Shown: positions 35,491 to 44,180, counted from the stretch's first letter. The stretch: DNA of 64,000 bases from Pseudomonas asuensis (GCF_014646755.1 NZ_BMNW01000015.1:1-64000); one strand, 5' to 3'. A program made the numbers and translations. Notes: generated by a model not told the origin, from the letters alone.

Positions 35491-36324
35491 ATGACTCACT
35501 TTAGACTGTGCCGGATAGGTTGGGCTTTGCTCCAACTGTTCGGAATTTCAATGGCCGTCTTCATGATGGCTCCGCTCCTGGCCCTCGTCCCTATTTCGTT
35601 TAGCGACAGCAGCTTTTTGTCCTACCCCATTCACGGGTGGTCTTTACAATGGTACGAGCGCGTGTTTACGCCCGGCCCCTGGCTTGATTCCCTCAGGAAC
35701 AGTGTTTTGGTAGGTATCGCGTCGACACTGATTTCCACCGTTTTAGGCACGTTGGCAGCGCTTGCCTTTGCCAGACGAAACCTGCCAAGAGCAACGGGAA
35801 TTCTGGGTGTATTGATTTCTCCCATGATCATCCCTCCCGTAATCTCGGGCCTGGGGATGTACTTTCTCTTCGGTAAAATTGGACTAACAGGAACCTTATC
35901 CGGTCTTATCCTGGCGCATACCGTTCTGGCGACCCCGTTTGTGTTAATCAGCGTAGCCGCCTGCCTCCAAGGCTTTGATATGACATTGCTACGTGCGGCT
36001 GCCATGTTGGGCGCCTCGCCTACCAAAGCTTTTATGAATGTAGCGCTTCCCATCATCTCGCCTGGGATCATTTCTGGTGCCCTTTTTGCCTTCATGACCT
36101 CGTTTGATGAGATCGTAGTTGTGCTTTTTGTAGGTGGACCGTCACAGCGCACTCTTCCACGGCAAATGTTCGATGGCATTCGCGACACCATTGATCCCTC
36201 CATCGTAGCGATGTCGAGCTTTTTACTGCTCCTGGCCATTGTAGGGTTAGTGAGCACAACATGGCTTGCTGTCAGGGCACAACAAGCAAGCAAAGGTCTT
36301 AGCTTGCCTTCAACAAACAAATAA
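35491..36324 (+). CDS. ABC transporter permease, PotC-like
   Basis: A 277-residue permease with about six helices and the EAA loop RAAAMLGASPTKAFMNVALP. The ATG at 35491 is chosen because the first helix (WALLQLFGISMAVFMMAP) starts about 10 residues later; an upstream in-frame start would overlap the previous gene. With the ATPase, binding protein and other permease it completes an importer. Confidence 0.92.
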   Translation: MTHFRLCRIGWALLQLFGISMAVFMMAPLLALVPISFSDSSFLSYPIHGWSLQWYERVFTPGPWLDSLRNSVLVGIASTLISTVLGTLAALAFARRNLPRATGILGVLISPMIIPPVISGLGMYFLFGKIGLTGTLSGLILAHTVLATPFVLISVAACLQGFDMTLLRAAAMLGASPTKAFMNVALPIISPGIISGALFAFMTSFDEIVVVLFVGGPSQRTLPRQMFDGIRDTIDPSIVAMSSFLLLLAIVGLVSTTWLAVRAQQASKGLSLPSTNK

Positions 36325-36365
36325 ACGACGGAGCGTGCAATAGCCTCATCCGTCATGATTAGCAC

Positions 36366-37112
36366 ATGGAGAATCAAGGCATGTTTATTGTAACGGGCGG
36401 AACTCAAGGTATTGGCGCGGCAACGGTTGAAAAGCTGGTAGAAGAAGGTCACCGTGTGGTTTTTACCGGACGAGACGAAGAAGCTGGACTAGCACTGCAA
36501 GCTCGGCTACCTGGAACACAGTTTGTAGCGGGGGACGTACTGGATGAAGAGGACTGCAAGCGCGTCGTGGCCTGTGCAATGCATTCTGGTGAGGGGCGTC
36601 TGGCTGGCTTGGTTAATAATGCAGGGATGTCTAGCCGTAAGCCGTTCATTGATACTACTCAGGAGGAGTGGGACCGGCTCTTCGCAGTCAATACACGATC
36701 AGTGTTCTTTTATATCAAGCATGCTCTACCGGGACTTAAAGCCGGTCGGGGCTCTGTAGTGACGGTGTCTTCTATAGCGGGGAAAACCGGAGAACAGGGA
36801 CTCGCGGCCTATTGTTCGACCAAAGCGGCACTTCTTGGGCTTACCCAGGCCCTGGCTTTGGAGTACGGCGCCGAAGTACGATTCAATGCCGTCTGCCCAG
36901 GCCAAATCGCAACCCGTATGATGGAGAAAATCGTTCAGGATACGGCTCGCCTTAGCGCGTTAACCGCACGAATCCCATCTGCACGTCTTGGGACGGCTCG
37001 AGATGTAGCAGAAGCAATCTGCTGGCTCCTTTCTCCATCATCAAGTTACATCAACGGAACGACACTCACGGTTGATGGCGCAGAGACCGCTGGGCTTTTA
37101 AACCCCAAATGA
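36366..37112 (+). CDS. Short-chain dehydrogenase/reductase
   Basis: A 248-residue SDR with the cofactor motif TGGTQGIGAATVE, the NNAGMSS motif, catalytic SSIAGKTGEQGLAAYCSTK and the C-terminal SSYINGTTLTVDGAE. Last gene of the rightward run, 41 bases after the permease. It is a different subgroup from the SDR at 25.3 kb, so the pathway probably has two separate redox steps. Confidence 0.92.
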   Translation: MENQGMFIVTGGTQGIGAATVEKLVEEGHRVVFTGRDEEAGLALQARLPGTQFVAGDVLDEEDCKRVVACAMHSGEGRLAGLVNNAGMSSRKPFIDTTQEEWDRLFAVNTRSVFFYIKHALPGLKAGRGSVVTVSSIAGKTGEQGLAAYCSTKAALLGLTQALALEYGAEVRFNAVCPGQIATRMMEKIVQDTARLSALTARIPSARLGTARDVAEAICWLLSPSSSYINGTTLTVDGAETAGLLNPK

Positions 37113-37152
37113 ATATTGGCTTAAAACGAATTCAAAGAACCTGCATTACCCT

Positions 37153-37175
37153 GCTCCCTTTTAACTAAAGGGAGC
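37153..37175 (+). terminator. Strong hairpin after the rightward operon
   Basis: GCTCCCTTT and AAAGGGAGC form a perfect 9-base stem with a 5-base loop (TAACT) 40 bases after the SDR stop. No U-run follows, so it could terminate only weakly; it also marks the edge of the mobile-element region and overlaps the end of the integrase remnant. Confidence 0.55.
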
Positions 37176-37904
37176 GATCAGATCCCCCCTTTTCAACGAG
37201 GTATTTACTCCGCTTACACATCAGCCACTTTCTCTTCTCCAGTGGATCCCTGCGGTTATAGGCTGCTTCCACCTTGCTGCCCAACGTATGCGCCAGTGTC
37301 ATCTAGCAGGCTTCGCGGGGATAGTTTGTAGTCTCTGCCGCCCAGACTCTGAATGTTGACCGAAAGCCATGCGGTACGGATATGTGAACCTTTAAGGTAT
37401 CCAGTAAGCGGCCGATGACATTACTGGGGATGCAGCCTATACGCTTGCTATTGGGAAAAAACCACTCGGGATGTTGGCTGATCTGCTGGCTGATCACCTC
37501 AAGCATGGCATCGGTAAGCGGGATACGATGCGTCTTGCCTGTCTTTATGCGCTCGCCCGGTATTGTCCAGAGCTTCTGCTCAAGATCCAGCTCGGACCAA
37601 CGTACCCCGCAGGTCTCGCTGTTTCGGGTGGCGGTCAGGATCATGAGCTCTGCTGCGCGTGCGACAGCACCTTCCAAACTATCCAGAGGACGCATGAGCC
37701 GTGCGGTTTCCTCTGCAGACAACGAGGTAAAGGGTTTGACCCTGCTGCCCTGCTTGGGCAAGCGCTTGTCGAGGTGCCCACGCCAGCGTGCCGGGTTTTC
37801 TCCTTCCCTAAGTTTTCGTGCCTTGGCCGCCTCAAGGACCTGCTCAATACGGTTGCTACCGGTACAACGCTCCAGATAGTCCAATACATCATCCGTGTCG
37901 ATCT
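37165..37904 (-). pseudogene. P4-type integrase, truncated and with an in-frame TAG
   Basis: Roughly the C-terminal 60% of a tyrosine recombinase nearly identical to the intact gene at 43.0-44.2 kb. Catalytic-region motifs survive (TATRNSETCGVRWSELD, HGFRSTFRVWAAE, LAHTLGSKVEAAYNRRD). A TAG at 37303-37305 replaces the Glu in the PREVCEMALAHTLG motif, and small deletions occur near 37840-37890. The 5' part is missing: at 37904 homology ends and, within about six bases, a fragment of the acidic-protein gene begins. It is inactive. Confidence 0.88.
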
Positions 37905-37910
37905 AAGCGA

Positions 37911-38098
37911 GAGGCATGAAGCATACGCAGAGCCTTGCAGCAAGTGGTTGCGTAATGCTGAGCGTGTCATCGCTGACGTCAACAATGCCATGCGTGATCA
38001 GGTTGGATTTGATGCTGAGGAACTGTCCGAGCCTATGCATAGGCCAAGCCGAGGCTCGGCTGTACAGCCAGCGGTCAGAGTTGAAAACTATGCATTAA
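37911..38098 (+). pseudogene. Acidic protein of unknown function, copy 3, 5'-truncated fragment
   Basis: The sequence starts in the middle of the family, at the ATGAAGCATACGCAGA stretch, and matches copy 2 closely through MADVNNAMRDQVGFDAE and the YSQRS tail to a TAA at 38098, with a small deletion that shifts frame. Similarity to copy 2 continues for about 45 bases past the stop (TTTTAGCTATAAAACAAAG). The missing 5' half is replaced by integrase sequence. Confidence 0.8.
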
Positions 38099-38256
38099 GA
38101 AGGTCAGCGATGTTTTAGCTATAAAACAAAGTGTTTAGTACAAGGTAGGAGTGGTATATGCCCTGCTCATGATTGTTGGAAGCAATGAGTGAGCAGGATA
38201 AGCTCTCTACCTATGGAAAGCAGCCAAAGGGTTTCGGCAGCCTTCAGTGCAGCGAA

Positions 38257-38490
38257 TTAAGCTAAGGATAGAGTGCTGGCTTTAACACTTACGATATCGT
38301 TCAGAAGCGTCTTAACGAGCGTTTTAACGTCTTCGAGCGGCGTGTTGCTTTTCGCGATCCGGTTGATAAGGATGCGGTCAGCCTTCTGCAAAGTTGGAAG
38401 GCAACGTTTAGCGGTTTCACGTATTTCTTTGTTTGTACCATGGATCTGCGCTGAAAGGGAAAGACAGACCGCTGCGTCAAAAAATCTCAA
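38257..38490 (-). CDS. Small hypothetical protein
   Basis: A 77-residue frame from TTG, starting MRFFDAAVCLSLSAQIHG, basic and helical in the middle (EIRETAKRCLPTLQKADRI). AGGA lies 9 bases upstream. No family is recognised; it may be a fragment of a larger lost gene, since the surrounding 2 kb is decayed mobile DNA. Confidence 0.35.
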   Translation of the reverse strand: MRFFDAAVCLSLSAQIHGTNKEIRETAKRCLPTLQKADRILINRIAKSNTPLEDVKTLVKTLLNDIVSVKASTLSLA

Positions 38491-38614
38491 GTATTTTGTT
38501 CCTAGATGGCTTATATCAAGGGGCGAGTATACTTCTTTCCAACTATTTTGACAAATAATTAAAAATATGTTTAGGAATCATGGATCCTTGCCCGCTCGGT
38601 CAACATTAATGGCC

Positions 38615-39027
38615 TTACCCAAAAGCACTCACGCCTGCCAGGCCTTGGGTCGTTCGATGTGCTCCAGCATGTGCCGAGAATTGGGCTTGACGGGCGACTG
38701 ACGCAGACAGGCTAACCAAGTCGTCCCATCGCTTGAGAAGGTTGTCAAGGCGGCGACAGTGGCTCGGTTGTAGACACACCGATTGGCGCGGGTGATTGCC
38801 TCGGAGCAAATGCGCTCGATGATGCCAGGCGATGGAAGAAGCACAGTCTTTCGGCGCAGGCTTTCTACCAGTGTCGTGGCCAGCACAATGCCCTTCTCGG
38901 TTTGCTATGCCAGCTCATCAAGACTGTAAACGCTTGTGCGATAGTGCTGTGTTGTGAATGGCTGGAAGCCAAAGACGGACTGCAACTTCAAAAGATGCTC
39001 GCGGCGCGTTTCAGCCCTCTGATCATA
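38615..39027 (-). pseudogene. Tn3-family transposase (TnpA) remnant
   Basis: An internal N-terminal segment of a Tn3-type transposase reads almost continuously: RREHLLKLQSVFGFQPFTTQ, SLDELA, a TAG where Gln is expected, QTEKGIVLATTLVESLRRK, LLPSPGIIERICSEAITRAN, and after a frame change WLACLRQSPVKPNSRHMLEH. Intact TnpA is about 1000 residues and only about 13% is here, with frameshifts and one amber. No terminal inverted repeats were found nearby. Confidence 0.85.
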
Positions 39028-39751
39028 ATCCGCCTAGGCTTTGGATGGCGCCTACAGTTGCGTCGCCACCAACTGTGGTAATTGCGGCGATGGTTAATGC
39101 CGACAGGTAGCTCTGGATGCTCTTTATCACTGCGCTGGTTTTGATGGTTGCGTACAGCGCCAGCATAAGGACGCAAGACATCGTTACGTTCCTTCGCTGC
39201 CGCGTAGCTTCTGCTGGAATCTTGAGAAAACGCAACATCAAAGAATGCCCGAGGAGATACTCCGCTCTTGATCGCAAGTACATACCAGCCGTCATCGGAT
39301 TCCATGGTCTGGATGGATTCCAGCGTCACACCTTTTAATCAACACCAGTGCATAGAACTGATAGGACTGACCTACCGTTTCAGCTTTGAAATTTAACTTG
39401 GCAATCCGATCCGCTGCATCCACTTACCCCTGTTTTGAGATTTATTTACTACCAAACCTCGTGGTTGATACCCGCGCGGGTACCAACCACGAGGATAAGA
39501 ATCCACATTACCCCCTTAACATTAACGCCATGCCAGGTGCCGGTTCGATTGCTAGCCTTGGTCTACGGCTGAGATGGCGGGGCATTGTCTTCTCCACGGG
39601 GCACTCTATCTACATAACAGAGTGTGAGCCTGCAGGCCGTTAAAGCACAGCCTTCTCCATTTATTAAATGATAGAACAGTAATATGTAGGCTGAGCTGCA
39701 GTAGAAAGTCAGCTCAATTGCCTAGCTTGCAGTAATTTTTCGCTACCCAGT
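39028..39751. other. Decayed gap between the Tn3 remnant and RidA
   Basis: No clear gene. Two overlapping minus-strand frames (38988-39329) contain coding-like pieces, DDGWYVLAIKSGVSPRAFF and SAVIKSIQSYLSALTIAAIT, perhaps one small gene broken by a frameshift. The notable feature is a 38-base palindrome listed separately. Confidence 0.35.
39457..39494. repeat. 38-base near-perfect palindrome without loop
   Basis: Two 19-base arms meet directly at 39475/39476 (centre CCCGCGCGGG) and pair at 18 of 19 positions; the outer arms are CCTCGTGGTTG and CAACCACGAGG. There is no T-run on either side, so it is not a normal terminator. Possible roles are an inverted-repeat joint left by a mobile element, a recombinase or resolvase site, or a regulator site. 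Confidence 0.7.
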
Positions 39752-40156
39752 TCAGCTAGCAATAGCCTCTGGAAGTTTGGCGATGACCTTTATCTCAAAT
39801 TGAAAGCCGTAGAGCCATGTAACGCCAATGCCGGTTAACGTCGGATAAGGTGCTTCTCCCCAGTATTCAGGCAGTACTTTCCAGATCGTATCGAAGCGTG
39901 TTTCGGGATCAACAATAAAAACCGTTACGTCAATGACATCTTTGAACGAGCAGCCTGCTGCAGCCAGAATCGCGTTCAGATTTTCAAAAGCAAGCCGCAC
40001 TTGTGAGTCTAGGTCCGGCTCGGGTGAACCATCCTCACGACTACCAACCTGTCCTGAAACAAACAAAAAACCGTTGGAGCGAATCGCGGGAGAATACCGA
40101 TTACGCTCATATAATGCCCGACGCCCAGCTGGAAAAACGGCTTTGCGTATGCTCAT
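39752..40156 (-). CDS. RidA/YjgF-family protein
   Basis: A 134-residue Rid protein: YSPAIRSNGFLFVSGQVGS, DLDSQVRLAFENLNAILAAAG and SFKDVIDVTVFIVDPETRF are family blocks. Only 31% or so of it resembles the Rid protein at 4.7 kb by eye, so they are separate subgroups. It is divergent from the LysR gene at 40.3 kb, its probable regulator. Members hydrolyse imines or related reactive intermediates, but the specific substrate is unknown. Confidence 0.88.
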   Translation of the reverse strand: MSIRKAVFPAGRRALYERNRYSPAIRSNGFLFVSGQVGSREDGSPEPDLDSQVRLAFENLNAILAAAGCSFKDVIDVTVFIVDPETRFDTIWKVLPEYWGEAPYPTLTGIGVTWLYGFQFEIKVIAKLPEAIAS

Positions 40157-40254
40157 GGTTGCTCTCCTAGTGGTCGGATTGACCCTTTATTCCGGTGTAG
40201 AGAAACTTTAGGGCACGTTTACCTGTTGAATAAACTAGCAAGCGCGGTCATCAC

Positions 40255-40273
40255 TATTTGTAAAATCCAAATA
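40255..40273. promoter_or_regulatory. Candidate LysR operator
   Basis: TATTTG and CAAATA are perfect 6-base inverted arms around TAAAATC, 25 bases before the LysR start at 40298 and in the RidA/LysR divergent gap. Confidence 0.45.
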
Positions 40274-40297
40274 ATCTCCGAGACAGCAGGAACAGCG

Positions 40298-41242
40298 ATG
40301 GATCGTTTTGATGCAATGCAAGCGTTTGCTCGCGTCGTGGAGGCAGGCAGCTTTACTAAGGCAGCCGAAACACTTCATATGAGCAAGACAAGCGTTACCC
40401 AACTGGTGCAGCAGTTGGAAGCCCGGTTACGCGTCAAGCTGCTCAACCGGACCACACGCCGTGTCAACGTGACGGCCGATGGGGCCGCTTATTATGAACG
40501 TGTAGTAAGACTTCTGGCAGACATGGATGATGCCGAAACGAGCTTATCTAGCGCTTCTTTGGCTCCCAGGGGGCGGCTACGGGTGGATGTTCCAAGCCCT
40601 TTTGCCCGTCTGGTTCTGATTCCTGCACTTCCAGCATTTTACAAAAAGTACCCAGATATCCAACTTGATATGGGTGTCAGCGATCGTATGGTTGACCTTA
40701 TTGGCGACAGCGTGGATTGCGTCGTTCGTGGTGGCAAGATTACTGATCAGTCGTTGGTTGCTCGTCATATAGGCGACTTACGGCTTAGGGTGTATGCAGC
40801 GCCGAGCTATCTGAGACGCGCAGGGATGCCGCTACACCCTAGGGAATTGGAGGGCACTGACCACTGCATCGTAGGGTTTCTATGGGCACGGACCGGCAAG
40901 CTCTTTCCCTATGCCATGCATTCCGGTAACGAAAGCATCAATGTCATGGGTCGTTATGCGCTTGCCGTTGATGATGGTAACGCCTACCTGGCAGCTGGGC
41001 TGGCAGGGCTAGGCCTTCTCTGGCTACCCGATTATATGTCTAGAGACTATCTGATTCGAGGCGAGCTGGTTCCGGTGTTTGAGGACTGGCGCCTCGACCC
41101 AATGCCAATGTACGTGGCGTTCCCCCCAAACAGGCACGTTAGCGCCAAGCTACGTGTGTTTATTGAATGGATCGCCGAACTGATGACTCACAACGAAGCA
41201 GCATCGGATAAGGGACCAGGCGCTACGAACCCTGCCAGTTGA
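40298..41242 (+). CDS. LysR-family transcriptional regulator
   Basis: A 314-residue LysR protein of the large AaeR/DmlR-like group: MDRFDAMQAFARVVEAGSF, then KAAETLHMSKTSVTQLVQQL and LLNRTTRRVNVTADG. The ATG at 40298 follows AGGAACAGCG and places the helix-turn-helix at the usual distance from the N-terminus. It is divergent from the RidA gene with a palindrome between. Confidence 0.92.
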   Translation: MDRFDAMQAFARVVEAGSFTKAAETLHMSKTSVTQLVQQLEARLRVKLLNRTTRRVNVTADGAAYYERVVRLLADMDDAETSLSSASLAPRGRLRVDVPSPFARLVLIPALPAFYKKYPDIQLDMGVSDRMVDLIGDSVDCVVRGGKITDQSLVARHIGDLRLRVYAAPSYLRRAGMPLHPRELEGTDHCIVGFLWARTGKLFPYAMHSGNESINVMGRYALAVDDGNAYLAAGLAGLGLLWLPDYMSRDYLIRGELVPVFEDWRLDPMPMYVAFPPNRHVSAKLRVFIEWIAELMTHNEAASDKGPGATNPAS

Positions 41243-41495
41243 CATAGGACTATCCACTCACCTGAAGCGTGTTTACTAGCAATACTTTCCTTTTCCCTCA
41301 AGGTCCAGCCGCTTTCCCTACTCCGGCTCTGTTGCCGACCGGCATACACCTACATGGCACAAAGGCCAGCGCGGAAAACAACGGCTGAATACCTAATAAG
41401 TGTTCTCTTGGTCACACCGGTAGTCATCCTGTGGCTGGTACTGCTTATGCCTTCAGATCTTGAGCTGGCTGGAGCAGAGGGTAATCAAGAGAAGC
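41243..41495. other. Gap without recognised features
   Basis: No gene recognised between the LysR stop and the IS5 fragment; short frames here have no motif support. Confidence 0.3.
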
Positions 41496-41641
41496 TCAGG
41501 TGCCGCTTGCTGCCAAGATGCCATTAAGGGCGAGCTCATCATTCAGACGAGGACGACCGTCTTTGGGTGAGAGTTTATGCTCCGGTAATAGCGGCTTGAT
41601 GCGCCTCCATAACGCGCCGTAATCTCTTTGCGATGTCTCAT
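41496..41641 (-). mobile_element. IS5-type transposase, N-terminal fragment
   Basis: The minus strand reads MRHRKEITARY, a one-base frame change, then RRIKPLLPEHKLSPKDGRPR and LNDELALNGILAASGT before a stop. This is the standard start of IS5-family transposases (DUF4096-like region). No terminal repeat is recognised. Confidence 0.7.
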
Positions 41642-41836
41642 GCCTCTAGCGTGGACATAACCAGGCTTAGATTCAAGAGGGGTTTGTTAGCGGCTCTAAG
41701 CAGTTCCGTAAATCAGCGGGTCGATTCGGTCAAAGGTTCAGTTAATCCCTTGGTGATACAGCGGTTCGGCCATCGCCCTGCCCTTCTTCCTTTCACAGTC
41801 TTAGAACATATATATAGTTACGTTTACATACTCAGC

Positions 41837-41866
41837 AAGGTTAGCTAAGCTAAGTTAGCTAACCTT
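41837..41866. promoter_or_regulatory. Toxin-antitoxin operator palindrome
   Basis: AAGGTTAGCTAA and TTAGCTAACCTT are perfect 12-base arms around GCTAAG, ending 17 bases before the antitoxin ATG at 41884. Phd/YefM antitoxins bind such palindromes to autorepress. Confidence 0.75.
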
Positions 41867-41883
41867 ATATGTCGAGGTCTATC

Positions 41884-42126
41884 ATGACTCCAGAAAGTGT
41901 GAACATTCACGATGCCAAAACCAATTTGTCAAAGATTATCGACGAGGTAGTTAGTACAGGTGTAGAACAGGTTATTGCCAAAGCTGGTCGGCCAGTGGTT
42001 AAGGTGATCCCTTACACTGAGACGCCTCAAAAGCGCATTGGAATGTTGGATGGTATGTATCCGTCTGTGCCAGCCGATATTGATGCACAATTCAAAGACG
42101 ATATTGAGGCAATGTTCAACGTATGA
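41884..42126 (+). CDS. Phd/YefM-family antitoxin
   Basis: An 80-residue antitoxin: ESVNIHDAKTNLSKIIDEVV is the Phd fold start and IAKAGRPVVKVIPY the beta-hairpin. The ATG at 41884 has GAGG 7 bases upstream, better than the ATG at 41869 next to the operator. The last 4 bases overlap the toxin start (ATGA). The acidic C-terminus (DAQFKDDIEAMFNV) is the likely toxin-binding tail. Confidence 0.9.
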   Translation: MTPESVNIHDAKTNLSKIIDEVVSTGVEQVIAKAGRPVVKVIPYTETPQKRIGMLDGMYPSVPADIDAQFKDDIEAMFNV

Positions 42127-42509
42127 CCCTTATCGTCGACACGCACCTTTTACTGTGGGCTTGCTTTGACAGCACTAAATTGCCAAAGCAGGCTCTACCA
42201 CTCCTGACAGGGCCTGGCACGCTGTACTTTAGTGCCGCAAGCATATGGGAGATCGGTATCAAGCGTGCATTAAACAAGCCAGACTTCCCTTATGATCCTG
42301 CAGTGACACGAACAGCGCTAATTAGTGCAGGTTACCGAGAGTTGCCGATTAACTCTAGTCACAGTATTACTGCTGCCGCGCTGCCATCTCACCATAACGA
42401 CCCATTTGACAGATTGCTGATTGGCCAAGCTATTGAGGAGGGCATGTTTCTACTAACCTGCGACCACATATTGACCAGGTATCAGGCGCCGATTCGCTAC
42501 CTGGGTTAA
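42123..42509 (+). CDS. PIN-domain toxin (VapC-like)
   Basis: A 128-residue PIN ribonuclease: Asp6 in LIVDTHLLLWA, the Glu in SAASIWEIGIKRAL and Asp in NDPFDRLLIGQA, then LTCDHILTRYQAP. All acidic catalytic positions are present, so the module looks active. Pairing with a Phd-type rather than AbrB-type antitoxin is common for this PIN subgroup. Confidence 0.9.
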   Translation: MTLIVDTHLLLWACFDSTKLPKQALPLLTGPGTLYFSAASIWEIGIKRALNKPDFPYDPAVTRTALISAGYRELPINSSHSITAAALPSHHNDPFDRLLIGQAIEEGMFLLTCDHILTRYQAPIRYLG

Positions 42510-43016
42510 CGCCTTTCAAGCGTCAGTCTCTTTGTAAAGATCAGCATCAGTCACTACTACAAAGCGAACTCACTAACTTAATAACCATTGAGTCTTGAGT
42601 ACATGGACTAATTCGAAGGGTCTAGCTTGAGCCTTCGAGAGGTCGCTGGCCTGGTCCGGTGAAAGCAGAAAGCGCAGAGGTACCCCATTGGCATCACAAA
42701 GCATGTGTACCTTAGTGGTCAGGCCGCCTCACCGCGATCCAAAATGAGGACCCGGAAATCCATATTGATAAACCGTCCCTACACCCACGTCTTAACGCCA
42801 TCTGGCACGAAACCGGACTATCTATTCTTCCTTACTCACTCAACGCATCGCGGACCGATAGCTCGCTCGGCCTAGTCATCCATGCTATTTCTAGCGATAC
42901 ATGAGAGTCCGGCTAACATTTGGTTCAAGTTTGTTCGCTTCTCTCGTTCGGGGCAGCAACTTTACGTTAGGGCAGCCGTTAGGCCTGTTTCCATTGATGA
43001 GGTCCACTCATGATTT
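42510..43016 (-). mobile_element. IS5-type transposase, internal fragment (42626-42763) in decayed DNA
   Basis: The minus strand reads HFGSR, a TGA stop, GGLTTKVHMLCDANGVPLRF and LLSPDQASDLSKAQ, the middle of an IS5-family transposase. For a minus-strand gene this piece lies on the wrong side of the N-terminal fragment at 41.5 kb, so they are separate insertions or were rearranged. The remaining 42764-43016 shows nothing else. Confidence 0.7.
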
Positions 43017-44180
43017 CTATAAAGAAAGCCGCTCCACTTCTGCATCGCCCCCCTTCCTCTTTTCCAGCAGGTCTCCACGGTTATAGGCCGCTTCCACCTT
43101 GCTGCCCAGCGTATGCGCCAACGCCATCTCGCAGACCTCGCGCGGATAATTCGTGGTTTCTGCCGCCCAGGTTCTAAAGGTAGCCCTAAAGCCATGTGGC
43201 ACTGCCATGTGAACCTTTAAGGTATCCAATACGCGTCCAATGGCATTGCCGGGTATACAGCCTGTACGCCTGCGATTAGGAAAAACCCACTCGGGATGCT
43301 GGCCGATCTGCTGGTTGATCACCTCAATCATGGTCTCGGTTAGCGGGATCCGATGCGTCTTTCCCGTCTTCATACGCTCGCCCGGTATGGTCCAGAGTTT
43401 CTGCTCAAGATCCAGCTCTGACCAGCGTGCCCCACAGGTCTCGCTGTTTCGGGTTGCGGTCAGGATCATCAACTCGGTGGCCCGAGCGGCAGCGCCCTCC
43501 AGGCTATCGAGCCGATACATGAGTCGTGCGGTATCCTCTGCAGACAACGAGGCAAACGGTTTTACCCTGCTGCCCTGTCTGGGCAGGAGCTTGTCGAGGT
43601 GCCCGCGCCAGCGAGCCGGGTTCTCCCCCTCCCGGAGCTTTCGCGCCTTGGCCGCATCGAGGACCAGCTCGATACGGTTGCGCAGCCGGCTGGCTGTAAC
43701 CGGGATAACGCTCCAGATAGGTTCGAGCACTTCCAGGACATCGTCCGTGTCGATCTGTGCCAGCGGGATGGAGCCTATCACCGGAAAGACATGCTTGGCC
43801 AAGGAGCTCTGCCATTGCTGCGAGTGCTTGGCGCTCCAGGAGGGTGAGTGCGTTCTGATATAACGGGCGGCCTCTGTCTGAAAAGTCTGCGCTTCTAGCT
43901 CCTGTGCTGTTCTTCCCTCACGTGCGCTACGGCGCTCAAGGACCGGATTGATCCCCCGGGAGATTTCAAGACGGTACTTGTCTGCAGCCAGACGCGCCTC
44001 ACGCAGGGAAACGGTTGGATAGCTACCAACCGAGAGGTCATGCCGGCGGCCATTGATCATGTAGCGAAACACCCAACTCTTGCGCAGCTGAGCTGAAACT
44101 CGAAGCTGGAGACCGCGGCCATCCTGATAGCTTCCGGGTTCGGAAATGGCTTTAACGAGTTTGGGAGTTAGCTTGCTCAT
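43017..44180 (-). CDS. P4-type tyrosine integrase (intact)
   Basis: A 387-residue island integrase. The N-terminus has the DUF4102-type arm-binding fold (SKLTPKLVKAISEPGSYQDG), then the core-binding domain and the catalytic domain. The RHRHY set is complete: Arg in TATRNSETCGARWSELD, His/Arg in PHGFRATFRTWAAE, His in LAHTLG and Tyr in VEAAYNRGD. It probably integrated an island at a tRNA or similar site, but I found no tRNA or att duplication nearby. Two damaged relatives exist at 13.1 and 37.2-37.9 kb, both touching copies of the acidic protein. Confidence 0.94.
   Translation of the reverse strand: MSKLTPKLVKAISEPGSYQDGRGLQLRVSAQLRKSWVFRYMINGRRHDLSVGSYPTVSLREARLAADKYRLEISRGINPVLERRSAREGRTAQELEAQTFQTEAARYIRTHSPSWSAKHSQQWQSSLAKHVFPVIGSIPLAQIDTDDVLEVLEPIWSVIPVTASRLRNRIELVLDAAKARKLREGENPARWRGHLDKLLPRQGSRVKPFASLSAEDTARLMYRLDSLEGAAARATELMILTATRNSETCGARWSELDLEQKLWTIPGERMKTGKTHRIPLTETMIEVINQQIGQHPEWVFPNRRRTGCIPGNAIGRVLDTLKVHMAVPHGFRATFRTWAAETTNYPREVCEMALAHTLGSKVEAAYNRGDLLEKRKGGDAEVERLSL

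Noticed and set aside
35631-36452. A 273-codon frame on the minus strand
   Set aside because: It lies wholly over the PotC-like permease and SDR start on the plus strand, which have clear domains; it has none.
41633-41848. A 71-codon plus-strand frame before the Phd gene
   Set aside because: It overlaps the IS5 fragment and the toxin-antitoxin promoter; no motif.
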